A stretch of DNA of 5,476 nt. Source: Clostridiales bacterium (GTDB lineage: Bacteria > Bacillota > Clostridia > Lachnospirales > WRAX01). Positions 1 through 5,458 of the stretch are shown here, piece by piece (within the stretch, counting starts at the first letter, position 1; each line of letters opens with the position of its first letter). The stretch is from assembly GCA_031271375.1 (NCBI GenBank), contig JAISVU010000371.1, positions 1 to 5,476 on the forward strand, written 5' to 3'. The notes below the pieces were generated by a model. That model saw nothing but the letters and a program-made list of their open reading frames with translations, searched no databases and was not told the origin of the DNA. A program made the translations under genes and the position numbers.

Positions 1-1
1 G

Positions 2-67
2 AGGAAGGCTGCGCGGGATAAGCTGCGGACGGTGCTGAGGGTGTTTGTTGATATGAATGGCGGGTAA
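2..67 (+). CDS. 3' end of an unidentified upstream gene (partial)
   Basis: Reading from base 2 there is an open frame of 21 codons ending in TAA at 65-67; the start lies outside the window. The visible tail is amphipathic (it includes ARDKLRTVLRVF) and ends DMNGG. The other two plus frames stop at 19-21 and 36-38, so this frame is the only one that stays open. The stretch is GC-rich like prkC and unlike the hicA gene that follows 16 bases later. The tail is too short to name. In many Bacillota the gene before prkC is the PP2C phosphatase prpC or rlmN, but nothing here matches the usual C-terminus of either, so no function is assigned. It could also be non-coding. Confidence 0.35.
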   Translation, partial: RKAARDKLRTVLRVFVDMNGG

Positions 68-72
68 TGAAC

Positions 73-77
73 AGGAG
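73..77 (+). promoter_or_regulatory. Ribosome binding site that sets the hicA start at 84
   Basis: AGGAG lies 6 bases before the ATG at 84. The in-frame ATG at 57 has no comparable site at proper spacing and would overlap the upstream stop codon at 65-67. The start at 84 also gives the normal HicA length. Confidence 0.7.
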
Positions 78-83
78 TGTTAT

Positions 84-311
84 ATGGGACTGACATTAAG
101 ACCCAATGAGTTTATAAGGTTCCTGGAGGAAAAAGGCTATAGATTCGTTCGCGCAAAAGGCGGAAGTCATCATATTTATAGCAATGGCCGCAATTCTGTG
201 CCGTTACCGATACATGGCGGTAAGGATTACAATGAGGATTTTATACGCACAGTTTTACGCGAAACCGGCATTCATAAAAATGAACTGCTTGTATATTTAA
301 AGCGTAACTGA
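84..311 (+). CDS. hicA: HicA family mRNA interferase toxin
   Basis: This encodes 75 residues from the ATG at 84. HicA toxins are small ribosome-independent RNases with a double-stranded-RNA-binding-like fold that cut mRNA and stop growth until bound by HicB. Family features in order are an N-terminal helix (NEFIRFLEEKGY, about 8-19), a strand with RAKGGSHHIY (23-32), a VPLP strand (39-42), GGKDYN (45-50), and a helix FIRTVLRETGI (53-63). In the GSHH motif, H29 aligns with the His needed for toxicity in characterised HicA proteins. Length is normal and no residue looks disabled. hicB follows after a 13-base gap, so the pair is likely co-transcribed. No promoter is visible in the short upstream space, so transcription may start in or before the preceding gene. 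GC content is lower than in prkC, which suggests acquisition by transfer. The longer start at 57 is possible but less likely. Confidence 0.9.
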   Translation: MGLTLRPNEFIRFLEEKGYRFVRAKGGSHHIYSNGRNSVPLPIHGGKDYNEDFIRTVLRETGIHKNELLVYLKRN

Positions 312-316
312 AAGGA
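311..316 (+). promoter_or_regulatory. Ribosome binding site that sets the hicB start at 325
   Basis: AAAGGA, which begins on the last base of the hicA stop codon, is 8 bases from the ATG at 325. Two earlier in-frame ATGs at 316 and 319 overlap or abut this site and would lack usable spacing, so 325 is preferred. It adds to the picture of a tightly coupled hicA-hicB unit. Confidence 0.55.
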
Positions 317-324
317 TGATGAAT

Positions 325-555
325 ATGACATATAAACTGTCAATGATATGTTCAGAACAGGATAACGGAGCGTACTTCGCCATGTGCCCCGAGATAAAGG
401 GCTGTTTTACACAGGGAGACACATACGAGGAAGCCGTTACCGGCCTAAAAGATTTAGTTGAGGCAACCATCAAGGAAGAGATTTTACAGGGCGAAATACC
501 TGATGTACTTATGTCAAAATCAAAAATATTCCGTGAGTTTGAAATAAGCGTATAA
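325..555 (+). CDS. hicB: HicB family antitoxin, short single-domain form
   Basis: This encodes 76 residues from the ATG at 325 (79 if the ATG at 316 is used). HicB antitoxins carry a partly degraded RNase H-like domain that binds and blocks HicA. The family core is clear: a first strand (YKLSMICSEQ, 3-12), GAYFAMCPEIKGCFTQGDT (15-33), and the long helix YEEAVTGLKDLVEATIKEEI (34-53). The protein ends about 20 residues after this helix. It lacks the C-terminal helix-turn-helix or ribbon-helix-helix domain by which longer HicB proteins repress their own promoter. It can therefore plausibly neutralise HicA but probably does not bind DNA itself. The reading frame is intact with TAA at 553-555, so this is a natural short form rather than a visible frameshift. 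Base composition matches hicA and not the downstream prkC. Confidence 0.88.
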   Translation: MTYKLSMICSEQDNGAYFAMCPEIKGCFTQGDTYEEAVTGLKDLVEATIKEEILQGEIPDVLMSKSKIFREFEISV

Positions 556-565
556 GCGTTTTAAT
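539..565 (+). promoter_or_regulatory. Weak candidate promoter for prkC-rsgA
   Basis: TTGAAA (539-544, 5 of 6 to the sigma-A -35 consensus) and TTTAAT (560-565, 5 of 6 to the -10 consensus) are separated by 15 bases, shorter than the usual 17. The -35 lies inside the end of hicB. The gap to the prkC start is 59 bases. AT-rich sequence gives such matches by chance, so this is only a candidate. prkC may instead be read from further upstream. Confidence 0.22.
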
Positions 566-606
566 GAAGCAAGTGTGTTTTATAGGATCATAAAGGTTCA
601 AAATAT

Positions 607-616
607 AGAGGGTGAT
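607..616 (+). promoter_or_regulatory. Ribosome binding site of prkC
   Basis: AGAGGGTGAT is complementary to the 16S rRNA tail, most strongly through GGTGAT, and ends 8 bases before the ATG at 625. It supports that start, which also gives the usual short lead (about ten residues) before the kinase DRYEI motif. Confidence 0.65.
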
Positions 617-624
617 AACGCGGT

Positions 625-3039
625 ATGATTCTTGAAATTGGGCGTGTGGTGACAGACAGATACGAAATAACGGATAAGATCGGATCGGGCGGAATGTCCA
701 TCGTTTACAAGGCGCTGGACAGGAAGCTCAACAGGCCGGTCTCTCTTAAAGTGCTCAGGGAGGAATACTCGGTAGACGAGGAGTTCCGCAAACGCTTTAT
801 CAGGGAGGCCCGGTCGGTTGCGAGCCTGAACCACCAAAATATAGTGAATGTTTATGATGTGGGTCAGGACGGCGGAATCAACTATATCGTGATGGAATAT
901 ATCGCCGGGATGACGCTGAAAGAGCTTATCAAGAAACGCGCGCCTTTTTCGGATAAGGAAGTGCTAGGCGTCGCGATACAAATGGCGGCGGCGTTGATCC
1001 ACGCCCATAACAGCAAGATCGTTCACAGGGACATAAAACCGCAGAATGTAATCGTCACCGGAAAAGGCGTAATAAAGGTCGCTGATTTCGGTATCGCAAA
1101 GAAGACGGATTCGAACTCGGTCACGATGGGCGGCTCAACGACGCTTGGGAGCGTCCACTATTTCTCGCCGGAGCAGGCAAGGGGCCTTAAAGCCGACCCC
1201 AAGAGCGACCTGTACTCGCTGGGCATTGTGATGTACGAAATGCTGACGGGAAGGCTGCCCTTCGACGCTGATTCGGCTGTTTCGGTCGCGCTGATGCAGA
1301 TTAACGAGCCGATGCCGGACTTGTTGAAATATAATATTGAGACCAATCCTAAGGTAAAAAAGATAGTAATGAAGCTGACCGAAAAGAACCCGGAGTACCG
1401 GTATCAGAACGCGGAGACGCTGCTGAGGGATCTGCGGGCTCTTATCGCGAACCGCAACGCTATGTTGAGCTTTGAGGGCGAGCCCCGGCCCGAGGCGGAG
1501 GCTCTTGAGCCGGCATATGACCCAGAGGGATACGGGCTGGGAACCGAATCTCTGGATTTAGGCCTTGAACTGGACGAGGAAGACGACGGATATATAAGAG
1601 ATAAGGAAGAAACGTTCTACGAAGACGAGGTTTACGATGATTATCCCGAATACGACGATTATGACGAGCCGGAACCCGAGCAGCCGCTGCGTCCTGAAGA
1701 CGTGAAATATGCCAAGAAGACCGATGCCCGTTATGGCAAAAAATATGTGCGGAAAGACACGGGGAACAGGGACAGGAACATTATAATTGGCGGAATAGTG
1801 ACGGCGGCGGCGTTGATAGCGCTGTTCTTCCTGCTGGTTCTGCCGAATCTGCTTAAAAATCTGCCGAATATCGGGGCGACGCCAGCGCCGGAGCTGGTTA
1901 CGCTGCCGGAGATAATCAGCAAGGACTTTGTACAGCTGTCGAGGGATTTAGCGGCGTTGGGCATCTCGCTATATCAGGAGGGGGAGGCGTTCCACCCCGA
2001 GATATTGGCGGGGCGTATTATAGAGGCGACATACTTCGAAGGCGACTTGGTGGAGGAAGGGACGACAATAGGCGTCATCGTAAGCAAGGGGATTAACATG
2101 GTGACGGTGCCGCAGCTTACCGGAAACGACTTGGAGGAAGCCGTGGGAATAATTGCCGAACGGGGAGTAGACCTCAGACTGCGGGAGGAATACAAAAGCC
2201 ACCCCACATATGACGCGTACATTATCTTCGACCAAGAGCCTAAGCCGGAGGCGAGGGTTCCCGCAGGCACGGAAATAACGCTGTATATTTCAATGGGGCA
2301 GGAAAACGAACAGTTTGAAATGCCCCAACTGATTAATCGGCCGCTGAACGAGGCTTTGGCGATTATGCAGGAGCTGGGGCTGGAACTGGGGTCGGAAGTG
2401 GACGAGCGTTTCAGCTCCGTGTACCCGGCAGGCGTGGTGATGAGCCAGACTATCGGCGCGGGCAAGCCGGCATACGCGGGTAACAAAGTGCATATTGGGG
2501 TATCGAAGGGGCCGGAGATAACGCCGACGCCCGAGATAACGCCGATACCCGATTCGACGGTACCCCCGGGAATGCCGGGCAGCAACGCGGAATCGCCGGA
2601 ACCCACGGACAATTTGTTTATTACCCCAACGCCGACAGAAGACTTAATTATTACCCCGGCGCCTACCGAACCGGCGGTTCAGACATTCCCTCCCGCCGTT
2701 ATGCCGACGCCGACGGTGAATATCATAATCCTGCCGACGCCTTCGCCCACGCCGGAACCGACGCCCGAGCAGCAGCCATACCAGCCGCCGCTCGTTCCCG
2801 AAGCGGTTCAGAAAACATTCTATATTGAGGATTTGGGTAATTTTGATTACGCGAATGTATACGTGCAAACCACGAGGAGCACCGGCGGCGATGTCGTTAT
2901 TATTGAGGTCTATGAAGGCCGCCTTACGCTGGATGATTTACCGTTTCCGATAACCGTGTCGGGCAAGGGCAAAGTAATATATCATGTATATTTGAACGGC
3001 ACGCGCCATACGTCTATCACGATTGACTTTGATGAGTGA
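625..3039 (+). CDS. prkC: PrkC/Stk1-type membrane Ser/Thr protein kinase with PASTA repeats
   Basis: This 804-residue kinase senses peptidoglycan fragments or lipid II through external PASTA repeats and phosphorylates cytosolic targets in cell wall growth, division and translation. The kinase domain (about 13-275) is complete: Gly loop GSGGMSIVY (20-28), ATP lysine K42 (VSLK, usually VAVK or VAIK), helix-C E61, catalytic HRDIKPQN (134-141, D136), DFG (154-156), a Ser/Thr-rich activation loop (S163, S165, T167, S171-T173) likely to be autophosphorylated, SPE (181-183) and D195. Then come an acidic, Tyr-rich linker (about 283-360), a basic segment (361-385), one transmembrane helix (about 386-408) and three PASTA repeats (about 424-489, 492-558, 564-629). 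A Pro/Thr-rich stalk (630-727) and a beta-rich C-terminal domain (about 729-804) follow; the domain may be Ig-like, as in staphylococcal PrkC. No signal peptide is seen, which fits a type II single-pass protein. rsgA overlaps its 3' end. The cognate PP2C phosphatase gene is not directly upstream. Confidence 0.95.
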   Translation: MILEIGRVVTDRYEITDKIGSGGMSIVYKALDRKLNRPVSLKVLREEYSVDEEFRKRFIREARSVASLNHQNIVNVYDVGQDGGINYIVMEYIAGMTLKELIKKRAPFSDKEVLGVAIQMAAALIHAHNSKIVHRDIKPQNVIVTGKGVIKVADFGIAKKTDSNSVTMGGSTTLGSVHYFSPEQARGLKADPKSDLYSLGIVMYEMLTGRLPFDADSAVSVALMQINEPMPDLLKYNIETNPKVKKIVMKLTEKNPEYRYQNAETLLRDLRALIANRNAMLSFEGEPRPEAEALEPAYDPEGYGLGTESLDLGLELDEEDDGYIRDKEETFYEDEVYDDYPEYDDYDEPEPEQPLRPEDVKYAKKTDARYGKKYVRKDTGNRDRNIIIGGIVTAAALIALFFLLVLPNLLKNLPNIGATPAPELVTLPEIISKDFVQLSRDLAALGISLYQEGEAFHPEILAGRIIEATYFEGDLVEEGTTIGVIVSKGINMVTVPQLTGNDLEEAVGIIAERGVDLRLREEYKSHPTYDAYIIFDQEPKPEARVPAGTEITLYISMGQENEQFEMPQLINRPLNEALAIMQELGLELGSEVDERFSSVYPAGVVMSQTIGAGKPAYAGNKVHIGVSKGPEITPTPEITPIPDSTVPPGMPGSNAESPEPTDNLFITPTPTEDLIITPAPTEPAVQTFPPAVMPTPTVNIIILPTPSPTPEPTPEQQPYQPPLVPEAVQKTFYIEDLGNFDYANVYVQTTRSTGGDVVIIEVYEGRLTLDDLPFPITVSGKGKVIYHVYLNGTRHTSITIDFDE
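1573..1683 (+). other. Acidic Tyr-rich linker segment of PrkC
   Basis: Residues 317-353 contain 20 Asp/Glu among 37 positions and six Tyr in DY or EY contexts, with only two basic residues. It sits in the cytosol between the kinase domain and the basic segment before the membrane. Juxtamembrane linkers of PASTA kinases are variable and often charged and disordered. The Tyr spacing is notable, but modification is not shown by sequence alone. Confidence 0.7.
1780..1848 (+). other. Single transmembrane helix of PrkC
   Basis: Residues about 386-408 form one hydrophobic run beginning IIIGGIV and ending FFLLVLP. A Lys/Arg-rich stretch (KYAKK through NRDRN, 361-385) precedes it. By the positive-inside rule the kinase is cytosolic and the PASTA part is external. 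Confidence 0.9.
1894..2511 (+). other. Three PASTA repeats of PrkC
   Basis: Three units of about 66 residues each start with a strand and a conserved Pro (TLPEI, TVPQL, EMPQL). Each continues with a helix (FVQLSRDLAALGI, LEEAVGIIAERGV, LNEALAIMQELGL) and ends with a strand closing in SKG, SMG or SKG. Repeats 2 and 3 also carry the typical I-x-x-Q or M-x-Q motif followed by a Pro or Gly turn (FDQEPKPEARVPAG, MSQTIGAGKPAYAG). Repeat 1 is the most diverged and has EATYFEGDLVEEG at that place. PASTA units bind muropeptides or beta-lactam-like ligands. Confidence 0.88.
2515..2550 (+). repeat. Tandem 18-bp repeat coding for EITPxP
   Basis: Two adjacent 18-base units (2515-2532 and 2533-2550) match at 16 of 18 positions and encode EITPTP and EITPIP, residues 631-642 of PrkC. 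They open the Pro/Thr stalk and look like a slippage duplication within the gene. Confidence 0.75.
2608..2670 (+). repeat. Imperfect coding repeat in the PrkC stalk (xxITPxPTE units)
   Basis: Residues 662-672 (ending FITPTPTE) and 673-682 (ending IITPAPTE) form two degenerate copies of a 10-11 residue unit. Together with the EITPxP pair and the later PTPSPTPEPTPEQ run (704-716), they give a Pro/Thr/Glu-rich stalk of about 100 residues outside the membrane. Codons differ more between these copies than in the 18-bp repeat upstream, which suggests an older duplication. Confidence 0.6.
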
Positions 3040-3922
3040 TGTTCGTTTAACCGGGCGTATCGTTAAAGCCGTCGCCGGGATATATACGGTGGACGTGCCG
3101 GGTATAGGGCGGTTTGCCTGCCCCGGCCGCGGGCTCTTCCGCAAGTCCCGGATAACGCCGGTTCCGGGGGATATCGCGGATATTAACAGCGTCGATTATG
3201 AGAAAAGCACCGGATACCTGTATTCCATACATCCGCGCGTAAACGAATTGATACGCCCTAAGGCCGCCAACGTGACCCTAGCCCTGCTGGTGTTTTCGCT
3301 GGTCTCGCCGGAAGTGAGCCTGCTTGTGGTTGATACAATGCTGGCTTATCTGGAGAGCCTGGAGATAAAGCCGGTTCTGTGCGTAAATAAGCTGGACATA
3401 ACGGAGCCCGCCCGCGTCGAGGCTATAAAGCGGCTCTACGCTCCGGCGGGTTATGCCGTCCTGCCCGTTTCCGCGGTGACTAAAGAAGGGCTGGAGGCGG
3501 TTCGGACGTTGCTTAATGATAATATAGCAATACTTGCGGGGCCGTCCGGTGTGGGCAAGTCCAGCCTGATTAACGCACTCTTTCCGCACATCTGCCAGGA
3601 AACAGGGGAGTTGAGCCGCAGGATAGAACGCGGAAAGAATACCACCCGGAGCTGCGAGCTCTTCCCCGCCGGCGGCGGACAGGGCTCGGGATATATAGCC
3701 GACACCCCCGGTTTCACTTCGCTGGAGGAAATAAATCTCCCGGCGGAGCAGCTGATGTATTACTTCCCCGAGTTCAGCCCGTTTTTGGGCAAATGCTTTT
3801 ACGGCGACTGTATGCACATCACTGAACACGACTGCGCGGTAAAAGCCGCCGTTGGGGCGGCGGTGACGGAGGGGCGGTATGAGAGCTACAAGGCGCTGGT
3901 GGGGAAGAACCGTGGGTATTAA
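3032..3922 (+). CDS. rsgA: RsgA (YjeQ/YloQ) circularly permuted ribosome-assembly GTPase
   Basis: This 296-residue GTPase binds the 30S subunit late in assembly and leaves on GTP hydrolysis. An N-terminal OB fold (about 4-65, with GRIVKAVAGIYTV and PVPGD) precedes the GTPase domain. GTPase motifs appear in the permuted family order: G4 NKLD (119-122), G1 GPSGVGKSS (170-178), the G2 region with TT (204-205), then G3 DTPG (224-227). A C-terminal zinc site has C255, C260, H262 and C268 (CFYGDCMH then C), followed by the usual AVKAAV and RYESY. The normal GRGxHTT reads RGKNTTR, so N203 stands where the catalytic His is expected. The ATG at 3032 overlaps the prkC stop (3037-3039) with no clear ribosome site, so translation is probably coupled; a TTG at 3023 is an unlikely alternative. 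PrkC-type kinases are reported to phosphorylate RsgA in other Bacillota, which fits the arrangement. The rpe gene that often follows is absent. Confidence 0.95.
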   Translation: MSDVRLTGRIVKAVAGIYTVDVPGIGRFACPGRGLFRKSRITPVPGDIADINSVDYEKSTGYLYSIHPRVNELIRPKAANVTLALLVFSLVSPEVSLLVVDTMLAYLESLEIKPVLCVNKLDITEPARVEAIKRLYAPAGYAVLPVSAVTKEGLEAVRTLLNDNIAILAGPSGVGKSSLINALFPHICQETGELSRRIERGKNTTRSCELFPAGGGQGSGYIADTPGFTSLEEINLPAEQLMYYFPEFSPFLGKCFYGDCMHITEHDCAVKAAVGAAVTEGRYESYKALVGKNRGY

Positions 3923-3950
3923 AGAATATCTTTTGCGATTCTGCTGTTTA

Positions 3951-3987
3951 TTTCGTTTTTACTGATCTTGCAGAATAGTAAACGAAA
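3951..3987. other. Imperfect inverted repeat at the convergent rsgA / GH13 junction
   Basis: The left arm at 3951-3963 (TTTCGTTTTTACT) and the right arm at 3977-3987 (AGTAAACGAAA) pair over 11 bases if two T are bulged out, around a 13-base loop. It starts 29 bases after the rsgA stop and covers the last codons and stop of the minus-strand gene. A second pair, GATCTTG (3964-3970) and CAAGATC (3994-4000), would compete with it. Neither arm is GC-rich and no clean U tract follows on either strand, so it is not a standard terminator. It may be a weak two-way transcription end or chance. Confidence 0.35.
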
Positions 3988-5458
3988 CGTTTTCAAGATC
4001 CGCCGTAAGCTCGGCGGCGCAGCGCCCGTGTTCCCAGCGAAGTTTCAGCTGGTTCGCGGGCGTTTCCATTATCAGGCATGACGCGCCTTCCTTAAAAGCC
4101 GGAAAGCTGTTTCGAAACCGCAGCAAAGCGAGCTGTTTTTGAACCACATCCTTTTTCAACGCGTCCTCCGCCTGTTCATATGTTAGGTTTGTCCGGTTTA
4201 TCTCCTTATGATTTCCGGCGCCAGCCTTATTCACGGCCTCATAATCGTTCTTGCCGGCCAAAATATCAAGATACCAGGCTTGGGGCCTTCCCGGCATGAA
4301 AATCTGTATAGCCCTTGCCAAAAGAAGCGCGTCGTCACTTTCGCCCAGGGCGCTGTAATATGTAGCGTTCACCTGATAATAGACATTTGTTTTCCCGTGT
4401 AAATCCTTTATCACCCCCCCACGCGAAGTCACAAGAGCAATGAGGCTTTCAATCTGATCATCGGCGAGCAGCCCCTTTAAATCCAAAAGCGGAATACCGT
4501 CATGGCAGCCCAGCATATTGACGGTTTTGATATTTTGGTCAAGTATTTCGCGTATCCAGCGGAGGAGAGCATTGTTGGAGCGTCTCGACAAGGCGTCGAT
4601 TATAAGCCCGGGTAAAAAGAAGTCGTAAATAAGATAGCCCTTCTCCGAGAGCTTTCTGTGAACGCCCTCGCCGTAGATTGCGTGTATCTCGGGCAGCAGT
4701 GTCAGGGAATATTTATTAGCCAAAACACTGAGCCGGTCAAGTATATCCCATGTTCCCGGCTCGTTTAGAAAATTGCGGCTGCCGGGTTCCTTTGAAACAT
4801 ACGCGAAGGCGTCCAGCCGGACTGTCTCCGCGCCGTAATCCCTCAGCCTTCGCAGCGTCTCGTCATAGAAATCCCATACCAGCGGAGATTTGACGTTCAA
4901 ATCCATTTGCCCCAAGTACTTCTTTCCGGGCTCTATAATTTCCTGATAAAAGGTATTCCAGTACGGGACTTCCCGCCCGTCGGAGAAACTGACCATTAAC
5001 AGCGGCAAACCGGGCTTGCGGAAGAACATATCTTTTATAACCTCGGGATATGGCTGGATATAACCCTCTCCGGTCATTTCACCAAAGCCTTCCCAGAACA
5101 TGTTCCAGTCGATGAAGAAATCACGGTAACGTGATTCCTCGCCGTTCTTTAGAATGTCTTGAAACTGCCCGGACAACACGGATATGTGGTTAATAAGGAA
5201 GTCCAGTTTTAGCTGAATCCCCATCCGCTCAATGTTTTCAAGGTCAGCCGCCTCGGAGAAGGCTTCATTAATCCCGTAGTCAATTATGGAAAAGCCTCTG
5301 TCAATATCCGAGTGAAATAGGCTTGGCAGGATATAAAAGCAGTCAAAAACCCGGTTTAGCTCGGGAAGGCTGAGAAACCTCACAGCCTCCGCCAGCCTTC
5401 CCCCGATAGAATCGGGGTACGCGTTGAAGATAGCGCCGTTTCCTTTATTCATTCCCAT
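3959..5458 (-). CDS. GH13 subfamily 18 sucrose/sucrose-6F-phosphate phosphorylase-like enzyme
   Basis: This 499-residue enzyme is of the type that splits an alpha-glucoside with phosphate to give glucose-1-phosphate, in the cytosol; no signal peptide is seen. GH13 regions are present in order: AYPDSIGG near the N-terminus (13-20), region I DFLINH (86-91), region II VRLDAF with likely nucleophile D216, region III LPEIH with acid/base E257, and region IV CHD with H319 and D320. GH13_18 hallmarks include RKPGLP (147-152), QVNATYYSALG (362-372), FMPGRPQAWYL (387-397), AGKNDYEAV (401-409) and HKEINR (417-422). Length (about 490-500) and ends look complete. The acceptor cannot be told from sequence alone: sucrose, sucrose-6F-phosphate and other glucosides are all used in this subfamily. 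Met3 (codon at 5452-5450) has GGGGA six bases upstream and may be the true start. No transporter or regulator is in view. It converges on rsgA with 36 bases between the stops. Confidence 0.85.
   Translation of the reverse strand: MGMNKGNGAIFNAYPDSIGGRLAEAVRFLSLPELNRVFDCFYILPSLFHSDIDRGFSIIDYGINEAFSEAADLENIERMGIQLKLDFLINHISVLSGQFQDILKNGEESRYRDFFIDWNMFWEGFGEMTGEGYIQPYPEVIKDMFFRKPGLPLLMVSFSDGREVPYWNTFYQEIIEPGKKYLGQMDLNVKSPLVWDFYDETLRRLRDYGAETVRLDAFAYVSKEPGSRNFLNEPGTWDILDRLSVLANKYSLTLLPEIHAIYGEGVHRKLSEKGYLIYDFFLPGLIIDALSRRSNNALLRWIREILDQNIKTVNMLGCHDGIPLLDLKGLLADDQIESLIALVTSRGGVIKDLHGKTNVYYQVNATYYSALGESDDALLLARAIQIFMPGRPQAWYLDILAGKNDYEAVNKAGAGNHKEINRTNLTYEQAEDALKKDVVQKQLALLRFRNSFPAFKEGASCLIMETPANQLKLRWEHGRCAAELTADLENVSFTILQDQ

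Noticed and set aside
57..83. Longer HicA start at the ATG at 57
   Set aside because: It would overlap the stop of the upstream frame, lacks a ribosome site, and adds nine residues not typical of HicA.
556..624. A terminator or riboswitch between hicB and prkC
   Set aside because: The 69-base gap has no GC-rich hairpin with U tract and is too short for a known riboswitch class.
598..837. Minus-strand open frame over the prkC start
   Set aside because: It overlaps the kinase Gly loop coding region and the prkC ribosome site. No family resemblance.
1974..2612. Long minus-strand open frame (212 codons) opposite prkC
   Set aside because: It lies fully antisense to the PASTA region, has Ser/Pro-rich low-information sequence, and matches no family pattern. 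It is explained by the codon bias of prkC.
2515..2770. Repeated GCCGACGCC-like motifs as a CRISPR or satellite array
   Set aside because: They encode the in-frame Pro/Thr stalk of the kinase, vary in spacing, and have no spacer-repeat order.
3278..3829. Minus-strand open frame (183 codons) opposite rsgA
   Set aside because: The sense strand carries every RsgA motif. The antisense product shows no recognisable domain.
3921..3933. AAAGA/TCTTT hairpin right after the rsgA stop as a terminator
   Set aside because: The stem is only five pairs, mostly A-T, with a 3-base loop and no U tract, so it is too weak.
4208..4402. Plus-strand open frame inside the GH13 gene
   Set aside because: It is antisense to conserved GH13_18 motifs (QVNATYY, FMPGRPQ) and has no ribosome site of note.
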